Positions 54,543 to 61,885 of a stretch of DNA of 64,000 nucleotides are shown here, piece after piece. A program made the translations under genes and the position numbers. The notes under the pieces are model-generated. The model searched no databases and had not been told where the DNA came from. It saw only the letters and a list, made by a program, of their open reading frames with translations. Origin of the DNA: Rhizobium giardinii bv. giardinii H152 (GTDB taxonomy: Bacteria > Pseudomonadota > Alphaproteobacteria > Rhizobiales > Rhizobiaceae); NCBI RefSeq assembly GCF_000379605.1, contig NZ_KB902579.1:124111-188110 (forward strand), written 5' to 3'. Position 1 is the first letter of the stretch, and the number at the start of each line of letters is the position of its first letter.

Positions 54543-55319
54543 CTACCAGATCCCGCGCGTGAAGCCGTTCCAGAGCCATGTCCAGATCGGCGGATGATAC
54601 CATTGACGGGAAGACCCGTTTGCGGGCAAGGGTTTGACGGTACCGGAAAGGACGTCTTCGACGGCGCGAATCGCAATGTCGGTCGAGGCTGCGGTCTGAA
54701 GCAGCGGGTAGGTGTGCAACGTGTCGCTTTTCGACGGCGTCATGCGCGACTGATAGAGAATGTCGCCGGTGTCGACGCCCGCATCGACCAGATGCACGGT
54801 CGCGCCGAAATTCTCCTCGTCGTTCTCGACACGCGCCCAGTAGCCACCCATCAGGCCGCGATATTGCGGGTTGATGCCGGCATGAAAATTGATAACCGGG
54901 CAGGGCATGGCAGTCAGCGTCGGGGCCGAGAGCATGCGACAGCTGACCAGGAACACGACGGCGGGTCCGATTCGGCGGATGTGCCCGATCGCGGACGTGC
55001 TGTTGATCGACTCGATTTCAATGACCGGGACTGCTGGGTCGACCGCATCACTAACGCCATAATTGCGCAGGATGTCTTCGGCGCGCTGCTCGGTGAACCG
55101 TTTTCCGAACTTCGACACCACCATCGTCGCCAACTGGCCGGCAGCGGTCATCCAGCCGAGCTTGCGGGCGCGGCGCTTCATGAAGAGCGTCTTTGATTCC
55201 GGCTGTTCGATGAGAACCGTGACCTTGGCAAAACGGCCATTGAGCGCATTGATCAGCACCTGCGGATTTCGCCCACCCGCCGTCACGATCACAATGGGTT
55301 GGTCGTGTACCGCTTCCAT
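54543..55319 (-). CDS. formyltransferase-family protein
   Basis: This 258-residue protein has a formyl-THF-binding-type fold: IVTAGGRNPQVLINAL at the N-terminus, the catalytic region PVINFHAGINPQYRGLMGGY (the His-x-Gly-Ile-Asn-Pro pattern of Fmt/PurN-like enzymes) and GATVHLVDAGVDTGDIL. It should move a formyl group from 10-formyl-THF to an acceptor, or hydrolyse it. Acceptor unknown. Its position 113 bp upstream of the MTHFR genes suggests a folate role. ExoD lies 11 bp upstream, so the pair is probably an operon. Confidence 0.82.
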   Translation of the reverse strand: MEAVHDQPIVIVTAGGRNPQVLINALNGRFAKVTVLIEQPESKTLFMKRRARKLGWMTAAGQLATMVVSKFGKRFTEQRAEDILRNYGVSDAVDPAVPVIEIESINSTSAIGHIRRIGPAVVFLVSCRMLSAPTLTAMPCPVINFHAGINPQYRGLMGGYWARVENDEENFGATVHLVDAGVDTGDILYQSRMTPSKSDTLHTYPLLQTAASTDIAIRAVEDVLSGTVKPLPANGSSRQWYHPPIWTWLWNGFTRGIW

Positions 55320-55330
55320 CGCTGCAATCT

Positions 55331-55972
55331 TCAGACGACGAACGTCAGGACCGCCGCGGCGGCGGCAATGATGGTGCCGGCCAGGATCAGTGACACGACG
55401 CCGATCAGCGCGCCGGCCACAAGCCCGAGGCCATCCCGCTCCATATGGGCAAAGCCGATGACGGCGAGAGCGAAGGCGGGAAGCCAGTTGCCGAGGGGAA
55501 TAGGCAGGAAGATCACGATCGCGAGGGTAAGGGCCAAGAGGCCGATCACGCGTTCGGCCAGTCTTCCACCGAGAAACCAGCCGCGCGGCTTGATCAGCGT
55601 CTCGGCGCGCTGCAGCCAGGGCGAGATGCGGTTGACGAAGACGAAGAAGGTGGCGTTTTCGAAAGCGTAGTCACCCATGCGCTTCGGCAGCCAGATGCGG
55701 GCGTGCCGCGATGCCAGCATCTGCCAGGCGACGAAGATCAGCGGCAGGCCGAGAATGAAGGTGGAGCCAGGCGGCAGCGGGATGAGGTTGGGAAGGGCAA
55801 AGACGACGAGAAATGCACCGAACGATCGATCTTCCATGGCAACGGCGAGATCGCGCAGCGTGATCTTCGGTCCGGCGGTGAGCGACAGGTTACGCAGAAG
55901 CTGGGAAAGCTGTTGCGGGTGGCTGCGCGCGTCAGTCCTTGTCAGTGCCGCCGTTGCGAAAGTGTCCGTCAT
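55331..55972 (-). CDS. exoD: ExoD family exopolysaccharide synthesis protein
   Basis: This 213-residue membrane protein has the ExoD opening GPKITLRDLAVAMEDRSFGA and ALPNLIPLPPGSTFILGLPL, and a hydrophobic C-terminal half with about four helices. ExoD was first described in Sinorhizobium meliloti, where mutants have altered exopolysaccharide and alkali sensitivity; the mechanism is not known. It precedes the formyltransferase gene by 11 bp, which is an unexpected partner. Confidence 0.88.
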   Translation of the reverse strand: MTDTFATAALTRTDARSHPQQLSQLLRNLSLTAGPKITLRDLAVAMEDRSFGAFLVVFALPNLIPLPPGSTFILGLPLIFVAWQMLASRHARIWLPKRMGDYAFENATFFVFVNRISPWLQRAETLIKPRGWFLGGRLAERVIGLLALTLAIVIFLPIPLGNWLPAFALAVIGFAHMERDGLGLVAGALIGVVSLILAGTIIAAAAAVLTFVV

Positions 55973-56101
55973 CCCCGTCCCCGTTTGTTGTGTTTGTCCA
56001 GGGAGTGTCGCGGGCAGCGGTTACGATGCACTTAAATCAAATGCGATCAGCGCAGCAAAATTCGGCGCAGGGCTAACAGATTGTTTCCGGACCGGGAAAT
56101 G

Positions 56102-56722
56102 TCAGGCGTGAAGCAGAGCCGGCGTCAGGTCGCCAAAACCGGTAAAGCGATATTCATAAGCGAGACCGAGCGTTTCTGCCGCAGCTCTCGCCTTTTGCTG
56201 CAGCTTTTCATCCTCGACCTGCGACAGGTAGACGAGCTTCTTGTAGTGGCCGAAATACATGTCGCGCAACTCCGGATGGCGGTCCAGTCCCAAGGGCTCG
56301 ATAACGAAGGCCTCGAACTGGCGGGCGAGGAAATCCGTGAGAAAAAACGACGTGAAATCGTCCTCCCAGCGGGAAGCGAAGGCGGCATTGCCGGCAAAGA
56401 AGGAATAACAGTGCGGCCCGGCAATGCGCTCGACCTTTTCCTCCTCGCAGAGCCTGTCCAGGAGGCCGCCGGTGCCGCAATCGGCATAGGCGATGAAGAT
56501 GCGGCTGAACCCTTCGGCGCGCGCCTTGTGGATCGCCGCTTTAATACCGGGGGTGATCTTTTCCGGGGTGTTGTGCCAGATCGCGGGCAAGCATATGAGA
56601 TCGACGTGGTCGAGCCCGTTTGCTTCGCACACGGCGAGGATTTCGCGGGCAATCGCACCACAACCGATGACGTGAACTTTTTCCGCTTTCGCGCGTTGCA
56701 TAGCCGAAGATGATTCTGCCAT
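56102..56722 (-). CDS. DUF1638 family protein
   Basis: This 206-residue soluble protein has VHVIGCGAIAREILAVCEAN, PAIWHNTPEKITPGI and YADCGTGGLLDRLCEEE, hallmarks of DUF1638 (Pfam PF07796). Members often sit beside MttB-type methyltransferase and corrinoid genes, which is the case here; the biochemical role is unknown, though the conserved Cys residues suggest metal or corrinoid binding. The ATG at 56722 follows AGGTGGG, and the frame open upstream is the shadow of the entericidin gene. Confidence 0.85.
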   Translation of the reverse strand: MAESSSAMQRAKAEKVHVIGCGAIAREILAVCEANGLDHVDLICLPAIWHNTPEKITPGIKAAIHKARAEGFSRIFIAYADCGTGGLLDRLCEEEKVERIAGPHCYSFFAGNAAFASRWEDDFTSFFLTDFLARQFEAFVIEPLGLDRHPELRDMYFGHYKKLVYLSQVEDEKLQQKARAAAETLGLAYEYRFTGFGDLTPALLHA

Positions 56723-56757
56723 CTTGCCCACCTGTTTCAGTTCAAGGAACCCAAGCC

Positions 56758-56916
56758 ATGACAGCAAAGACAATCGCCACCATCGGCCTCGTGCTCTTCT
56801 CGATCGCCACGCTCGCTTCGTGCGGCAATACCATCCGCGGCATGGGCCGGGATACCGCCAGTGCGGTGGATGCAACCCAGGACGCTGGCCGTAGCGTCGA
56901 ACGCGCTGCCAACTAA
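56758..56916 (+). CDS. entericidin-like small lipoprotein, 52 aa
   Basis: The protein has a lipoprotein signal peptide with TLASC (Cys at about residue 22), then the motif GNTIRGMGRDTASAVDATQDAG, which is the entericidin EcnA/EcnB pattern. Entericidins are small cell-envelope lipoproteins; EcnB is a toxin-like partner of EcnA in enterics, but a single form is common in rhizobia. The ATG at 56758 follows AAGGAACC. It is divergent from the DUF1638 gene and converges on mtbC. Confidence 0.87.
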   Translation: MTAKTIATIGLVLFSIATLASCGNTIRGMGRDTASAVDATQDAGRSVERAAN

Positions 56917-56937
56917 GGCCTGGCCCTTGATATAAGA

Positions 56938-56972
56938 AAACCGACCGCGCTTTTCATCAGCGCGGCCGGTTT
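56938..56972. terminator. shared terminator between the entericidin and corrinoid protein genes
   Basis: A 13-bp stem with one mismatch (AAACCGACCGCGCT against AGCGCGGCCGGTTT) encloses TTTCATC. It is flanked by A-rich bases on the left and TTT on the right, so it can end transcription of the convergent genes in both directions. Confidence 0.72.
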
Positions 56973-56993
56973 GACATGGTCAAACTGGTTTGA

Positions 56994-57692
56994 TCAGGCG
57001 CCGGACAGCTGGTTGTGCTTGCGCTTCATGAAGTCCTTCGCGGTTTCGACGGCAACGGCGGCATCGCGGCAATAGGCGTCGGCGCCAACGGCCTTGCCGA
57101 ATTCCTCGTTGAGCGGCGCACCGCCGACGAGAACGACGTAGTCGTCGCGCATGCCCTTTTCCTTCATCGTGTCGATCACGACCTTCATATAAGGCATGGT
57201 TGTCGTCAAAAGCGCCGACATGCCGAGAATGTCCGGCTTTTCGCGCTCGATGGCGTCGAGATAGTTTTCGACGGGGTTGTTGATGCCGAGGTCGACGACG
57301 TCGAAGCCGGCACCTTCCATCATCATGCCGACGAGGTTCTTGCCGATATCGTGGATGTCACCCTTGACGGTGCCAATGACCACCTTGCCCTGCTTCGGCG
57401 CGCCGGTGGCGGCAAGCAGCGGGCGTAGGATGGCCATGCCGGCCTTCATCGCGTTGGCGGACAGCAGAACTTCGGGAACGAACAGGATGCCGTCGCGGAA
57501 ATCGATGCCGACAATGCGCATGCCTTCGACCAGTGCCTGGGTCAGGACGTCGTAGGGCGCCCAACCGCGCTTCAGAAGGATGTTGGTGCCATCCTCGATC
57601 TCTTCCTTCAACCCGTCATAGAGGTCGTCATGCATCTGCTGCACGAGTTCGTCGTCGGAGAGATCCTCGAGAATGATTTCGTCGTCTGCCAT
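56994..57692 (-). CDS. corrinoid methyl-carrier protein, MtbC/MttC-like
   Basis: This 232-residue protein has an N-terminal helical cap domain (LVQQMHDDLYDGLKEEIEDG, ALVEGMRIVG) and a B12-binding domain with GTVKGDIHDIGKNLVG, the Asp-x-His-x2-Gly motif that supplies the lower His ligand of cobalt, then DVVDLGINNPVENYLD and SALLTTTMPYM. It accepts a methyl group from the MttB-type enzyme and delivers it to the methyl-THF transferase. It is divergent from mttB across a 389-bp region. Confidence 0.92.
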   Translation of the reverse strand: MADDEIILEDLSDDELVQQMHDDLYDGLKEEIEDGTNILLKRGWAPYDVLTQALVEGMRIVGIDFRDGILFVPEVLLSANAMKAGMAILRPLLAATGAPKQGKVVIGTVKGDIHDIGKNLVGMMMEGAGFDVVDLGINNPVENYLDAIEREKPDILGMSALLTTTMPYMKVVIDTMKEKGMRDDYVVLVGGAPLNEEFGKAVGADAYCRDAAVAVETAKDFMKRKHNQLSGA

Positions 57693-58081
57693 GATAGGTT
57701 TCCTCGGTTCCTGGCGCTGCCCGGCTCAACCTCCCGGACGGACGCACTATACTTAGCTTTGTTGGTTCCAAAAGCTCTTTTCGAATGCGACGTCGCAAGC
57801 GACGAAAAACGACGGCGCCTGGGTGATGCAGCAGCGCAGCTCTCTGTACTCAACAAAAACAAGGTTTTATATGACAGCCCGGCGCCGATTCTGCCAGATA
57901 TTGCACCTTCGGTTCACCAGGATGGGTGAAAATGCGGCGCGCTCTGTCTTCCGGCTGGGCGCTCTGTTAAGACCGTGTCCGAGTTGCGCCACTTGTTGGC
58001 GCACAGAGAACCGTTCCGATGCCGAGGCTTGGTAGCATAGGCTCGACAAGTGCGCAGGATACGCGCGGGAGAGGATGGCAC
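57693..58081. promoter_or_regulatory. 389-bp divergent promoter region of the corrinoid protein and mttB genes
   Basis: No gene is supported here. Two inverted repeats stand out: the perfect 12-bp palindrome TGCGACGTCGCA at 57787-57798 with a further GCGAC at 57799-57803, and TGCGCCA-CTTGT-TGGCGCA at 57985-58003, 79 bp before the mttB start. The GTCGC/GCGAC cores recall those upstream of the GbdR/ArgR-like gene, so joint control is possible but unproven. Confidence 0.5.
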
Positions 58082-59656
58082 ATGAGCGAAGTAACGGAAC
58101 ACACGGAAGAAAGTGGTGGCGGACGCCGCTCGCGCGGCCAAGGACGGGGTGCGGCCGCAAGGCGCGCCTCGCGCACCGGCGGCGGCGCTGGTCCGTCGCT
58201 TCCCTATATCACCCGCAAGATCCGCGAATACGAGGTTCTCGATGAGGAAGGCCTGCAACTGATCGAGCGTAACGCCGACACGGTTCTCGAGGAAATCGGC
58301 ATCGAATTCCGCGAGGACGCCGAAGCATTGGCGCTGTGGAAGGAAGCAGGGGCCGACGTCAAGGGTGAGCGGGTGCATTTCCCGAAGGGCCTGTGCCGCG
58401 AGCTTCTGAAGTCCGCGCCGCCGGTGTTCACCTGGCATGCCCGCAATCCCGAACGCAGCGTGCAGATCGGCGGCAAGGCGACCGTCTTTGCGCCGGTCTA
58501 CGGACCTCCCTTCGTGCGCGACCTCGAAGGTGTCCGGCGCTATGCGACGATCGAAGACTTCCGCAATTTCGTGAAGCTCGCCTACATGGCGCCGTCCATG
58601 CACTCTTCGGGTGGAACGGTCTGCGAACCGGTCGATATTCCGGTCAACAAGCGCCATCTCGACATGGTCTACAGCCATATCAAATATTCCGACAAGCCGT
58701 TCATGGGCTCCGTGACCGCGCCCGAGCGCGCCGAAGACACGATCGCCATGGCCAAGCTGGTGTTCGGTGACGACTTCGTCGAAAACAACTGCGTCACGCT
58801 CAACCTGATCAACGCCAACTCGCCGATGGTGTTCGACGAGACGATGGTCGGCGCGTTGAAGGTCTACGCGCGTCACAACCAGGCAACGGTGATCTCCCCG
58901 TTCATTCTTTCGGGCGCGATGAGCCCGGTGACGGTGGCTGGCACGCTGACGCAGATCCTCGCCGAGGTGTTGGCGGGCGCTTCCTTCACCCAGTTGATCC
59001 GCAAGGGTGCGCCGGTGCTGTTCGGCACCTTCGCAGCCTCGATTTCGATGCAGTCCGGTGCGCCGACCTTCGGTACGCCGGAGCCGTCGCTGGTCTCCTA
59101 CGGCGCAGCCCAGCTTGCGCGACGGCTCGGTCTGCCGTTCCGTACCGGCGGGTCGCTTTGTGCCTCCAAGGTTCCGGATGCGCAGGCGGCGCATGAGTCG
59201 GCCAACACGCTCAACATGACGCTGCTTGCCGGCACGAATTTCTCGCTGCATGCCGCCGGCTGGCTGGAAGGCGGTCTGGTGTCGTCCTACGAGAAGTTCA
59301 TGATCGATCAGGACCAGCTCGGCATGATGCAGAAGATGGCCGAAGGCGTCGATCTCTCCGAAAACGCACAGGCGCTCGACGCCATCCGTGAGGTCGGTCC
59401 GGGCAGCCACTATCTCGGCTGCGCCCATACGCAGGCCAACTTCCAGACGGCGTTCTATCGCTCGGCGCTTGCCGACAACAACTCCTTCGAGCAGTGGGAA
59501 ATCGAGGGCGAGAAGCGAATCGAGCAGCGCGCCAATGCCTTGGCCCGCAATTGGCTGGAGCATTACGAGGCACCGCATCTCGATCCGGCGATCGACGACG
59601 CGCTCAAGGACTATATCGCTCGCAAGAAGGACTCCATGCCGGACGCCTTCACCTGA
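58082..59656 (+). CDS. mttB: MttB-family corrinoid methyltransferase without pyrrolysine
   Basis: This 524-residue protein is of the trimethylamine methyltransferase (MttB) family: EYEVLDEEGLQLIERNADTV, VDIPVNKRHLDM, NANSPMVFDETMVGAL, PFILSGAMSPVTVAGTL and CAHTQANFQTAFYRS. The reading frame has no internal stop, so it lacks the UAG-coded pyrrolysine of archaeal MttB and belongs to the non-Pyl branch that acts on quaternary amines such as glycine betaine (MtgB). Residues 11-37 form a Gly/Arg-rich tail. Substrate is inferred. The start ATG at 58082 follows GGAGAGGA; a longer frame has no signal. Confidence 0.88.
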   Translation: MSEVTEHTEESGGGRRSRGQGRGAAARRASRTGGGAGPSLPYITRKIREYEVLDEEGLQLIERNADTVLEEIGIEFREDAEALALWKEAGADVKGERVHFPKGLCRELLKSAPPVFTWHARNPERSVQIGGKATVFAPVYGPPFVRDLEGVRRYATIEDFRNFVKLAYMAPSMHSSGGTVCEPVDIPVNKRHLDMVYSHIKYSDKPFMGSVTAPERAEDTIAMAKLVFGDDFVENNCVTLNLINANSPMVFDETMVGALKVYARHNQATVISPFILSGAMSPVTVAGTLTQILAEVLAGASFTQLIRKGAPVLFGTFAASISMQSGAPTFGTPEPSLVSYGAAQLARRLGLPFRTGGSLCASKVPDAQAAHESANTLNMTLLAGTNFSLHAAGWLEGGLVSSYEKFMIDQDQLGMMQKMAEGVDLSENAQALDAIREVGPGSHYLGCAHTQANFQTAFYRSALADNNSFEQWEIEGEKRIEQRANALARNWLEHYEAPHLDPAIDDALKDYIARKKDSMPDAFT

Positions 59657-59763
59657 AGCGAGCCCGAGAACGCCAGGGAGCAAGGCGGCGCGGCACAGGT
59701 GGCCGACCTCATCCAGAAGGAGGTCTGGCGTCCGCATTACGACCGACAGGGGCCGAAGCCGAA

Positions 59764-60468
59764 ATGAGCGGCCCGCTGACATCGTCGAATGATGTTTTGA
59801 CGAAACTCCGTGCGGTCCTTGCACCGCACGGAGTTTTTTTGCGCGGGGTCGTCAATTTTGCCGATGGCGACAGGGGACCGGTCCTGAAAGAGGGGGCGGC
59901 GGCTGCAAGCGTCGTCCTGCTTGGGAATATCGGCAGTTCCATCTGGCCGGCATTCGAACGCTGGCGCGATGCGCCGGCAAACAAGGACGCGCGCAACCCG
60001 CTCGACACCTGGTCGAAAGCTGTGATCGAGCCGGTCGCGCAAGATTTCGGCGCAACGGCGTATTTCCCTTCGGATCCGCCGTGGCAGCCTTTCCAGCAAT
60101 GGGCAATGAGCGCGGAAGGCCTGCGTCCGTCGCCTCTCGGCATCCTCATCCATCCGCAATACGGCCTGTGGCATGGCTACCGCGGTGCGCTCGGCTTTGG
60201 CCGTGCTCTTGTCGCCGCACCGCCGGCGCGCCATGGGCATCCCTGCGACCACTGTTCCGGCAAGCCCTGCCTGTCGGCCTGTCCGGCGGCTGCCGTCCTG
60301 GCTACCGGATTTCAGATTTCGCCCTGTCGCGCGCATCTGGGAGCGGCGGAGGGGAAGGCCGGCTGCATGGTAAGCGGATGTCTCGCCCGCAATGCCTGTC
60401 CGGTCGGGGTGCAGTACCGCTATCGCCCGGAACAGCTGCAGTTTCATATGGCCGCCCTGAGTGTGTAG
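59764..60468 (+). CDS. ferredoxin-like protein with Cys-rich cluster, downstream of mttB
   Basis: This 234-residue protein has an N-terminal domain with LGNIGSSIWPAFERW and a Cys-rich part CDHCSGKPCLSACPAAA...C...GCLARNACPVG, consistent with a [4Fe-4S] ferredoxin-like cluster and possibly a further metal site. It could supply electrons to the corrinoid activase, by inference from its place 107 bp after mttB. The ribosome site before 59764 is weak. A terminator-like hairpin lies inside codons 14-26, see 59805-59840. Confidence 0.78.
   Translation: MSGPLTSSNDVLTKLRAVLAPHGVFLRGVVNFADGDRGPVLKEGAAAASVVLLGNIGSSIWPAFERWRDAPANKDARNPLDTWSKAVIEPVAQDFGATAYFPSDPPWQPFQQWAMSAEGLRPSPLGILIHPQYGLWHGYRGALGFGRALVAAPPARHGHPCDHCSGKPCLSACPAAAVLATGFQISPCRAHLGAAEGKAGCMVSGCLARNACPVGVQYRYRPEQLQFHMAALSV
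59805..59840 (+). terminator. intrinsic-terminator-like hairpin inside a coding region
   Basis: ACTCCGTGCGGT (59805-59816) pairs perfectly with ACCGCACGGAGT (59823-59834) around CCTTGC, and seven T residues run from 59834 to 59840. The structure is within the first 26 codons of the ferredoxin-like gene, about 150 bp after the mttB stop. Confidence 0.82.
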
Positions 60469-60535
60469 CATTTCGGCCGGCATTTTGCTTTTGTCGCGGG
60501 GGCAGACTCGGATGCTCTCATGAAAAGGGATTTGG

Positions 60536-61285
60536 ATGTTCCGCTACTGGAGTATCGGGTTGGCCATGACTGCTTTTGCTTCTTCCGCTGACGACGCTGC
60601 TGCCGCCTGCCGTAAGGTGATGCATCTGACGCGACCGTATGCAGTGTGCAGCTTCGACCCTGCCGCGAGTGACATCCGCATTTTCCATCGCGGCCACGAC
60701 GGTCGGCCCTATGGCGGCTTTGAAAACCTCTCCCGCGACCTGCGGCAGGAGGGCGAGTATCTCGAATTTGCGATGAACGGCGGCATGTACGAGGCAGACC
60801 TGAGCTCTGTCGGATTGCTGATCACCGACGGCGTCGAGCGCAAGCCGATCGATCGCAGCAAAAGCTGGGGCAATTTCTATCTGAAGCCGAACGGGGTGTT
60901 TTTCCTGCAGGGTGACCGGGCCGGCGTGATGGAGACCGAGGCTTATGTCGCGACGGGGATCAAACCGGATTTCGCGACGCAGTCCGGGCCGATGCTCGTT
61001 ATCGACGGGACGCTGCATCCTGCGTTCCTGCCGCAAAGCGACAGCCTGCAGATTCGCAACGGCGTCGGTGTCGCGCGCGACGGAATGGCGGTTTTCGCCA
61101 TTTCCCTGGAACCGGTGCGCTTCCATGATTTCGCGACGCTGTTTCGCGATCAGCTCGATTGCGCCAACGCGCTATTCCTGGATGGCTCGATCTCCAGCCT
61201 GTTTGCGCCGAGCATGAAACGCTATGACAATGCCCATCCGATGGGCCCGATCATCGCCGTGACGAAAAAAGCGCCCGGCCAGTAA
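60536..61285 (+). CDS. phosphodiester glycosidase-like (NAGPA domain) exported protein
   Basis: This 249-residue protein has a signal-peptide-like start (MFRYWSIGLAMTAFASSADDA) and the NAGPA-type fold: EFAMNGGMYEAD, GLLITDG, FYLKPNGVF, SGPMLVIDG, RNGVGVARDGMAVFAIS and ANALFLDGSISSL. Members cleave phosphodiester bonds to sugars, such as GlcNAc-1-phosphodiester groups in envelope polymers; the substrate here is unknown. The ATG at 60536 follows AAAAGGGA. It stands between the ferredoxin-like gene and the sigma factor, with no evident link to either. Confidence 0.82.
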   Translation: MFRYWSIGLAMTAFASSADDAAAACRKVMHLTRPYAVCSFDPAASDIRIFHRGHDGRPYGGFENLSRDLRQEGEYLEFAMNGGMYEADLSSVGLLITDGVERKPIDRSKSWGNFYLKPNGVFFLQGDRAGVMETEAYVATGIKPDFATQSGPMLVIDGTLHPAFLPQSDSLQIRNGVGVARDGMAVFAISLEPVRFHDFATLFRDQLDCANALFLDGSISSLFAPSMKRYDNAHPMGPIIAVTKKAPGQ

Positions 61286-61339
61286 AATAATTCGCCTGTC
61301 GCCCCAAGGATTCGTCATCGCCGAACGTCTCAATACCAG

Positions 61340-61885
61340 TTGCAACAAATCCCGGCTGATAACTTGGACGAAGAACTGATCGAAAGGGCGCAGAGAGGCG
61401 ACCGGAACGCTTTCGCTCTGCTGGTGGAACGGCACTATGATTTTGTGCATGCCGTTGCCTGGCGCTGGTCCGGCAATGTCAGCGATGCCGAGGATATTGC
61501 GCAGACCGTTTGCCTGAAGCTCGCCAATGCGATCCGGGCCTTTCGCGGCGCGAGCCGGTTTCGTACCTGGCTCTATGCGCTGACGCTGAACGCGGCGCGC
61601 GACCATCAGCGCAGTCGGTCGCGTGAACAGCGCAATGCGGCGAGATTTCTCGCCGATCCGACCAGCGCTTGCGCCACTGACAATCACGATCAGGTCGAGG
61701 CGCTGTGGGAGGCTGTGCGGCAATTGCCCGACAAACAAGGGGACGCGGTGCTCCTGGTCTATGGCGAGGGGCTCAGCCATGCCGCGGCGGCCGACGTCAT
61801 GGGATGCTCGGAGGCGACGGTATCCTGGCATGTGCACGAAGCCCGAAAGCGCCTGAAGATCCTGCTTGGCAGGGAGATGGTATGA
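61340..61885 (+). CDS. ECF-type RNA polymerase sigma factor
   Basis: This 181-residue sigma factor has region 2 (LIERAQRGDRNAFALLVERH, DAEDIAQTVCLKL) and region 4 (GLSHAAAADVMGCSEATVSW). Region 3 and N-terminal extras are absent, as in ECF sigmas. The start is uncertain: the frame opens with TTG 61340, and TTG 61364 is another choice; neither has a clear ribosome site. Its stop overlaps the start of the vWA gene at 61882, so the two are coupled, which is the usual position of an anti-sigma partner. Confidence 0.85.
   Translation: MQQIPADNLDEELIERAQRGDRNAFALLVERHYDFVHAVAWRWSGNVSDAEDIAQTVCLKLANAIRAFRGASRFRTWLYALTLNAARDHQRSRSREQRNAARFLADPTSACATDNHDQVEALWEAVRQLPDKQGDAVLLVYGEGLSHAAAADVMGCSEATVSWHVHEARKRLKILLGREMV

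Noticed and set aside
58082-59656. Possible pyrrolysine-containing MttB
   Set aside because: The reading frame has no internal TAG and is continuous over the full family length.
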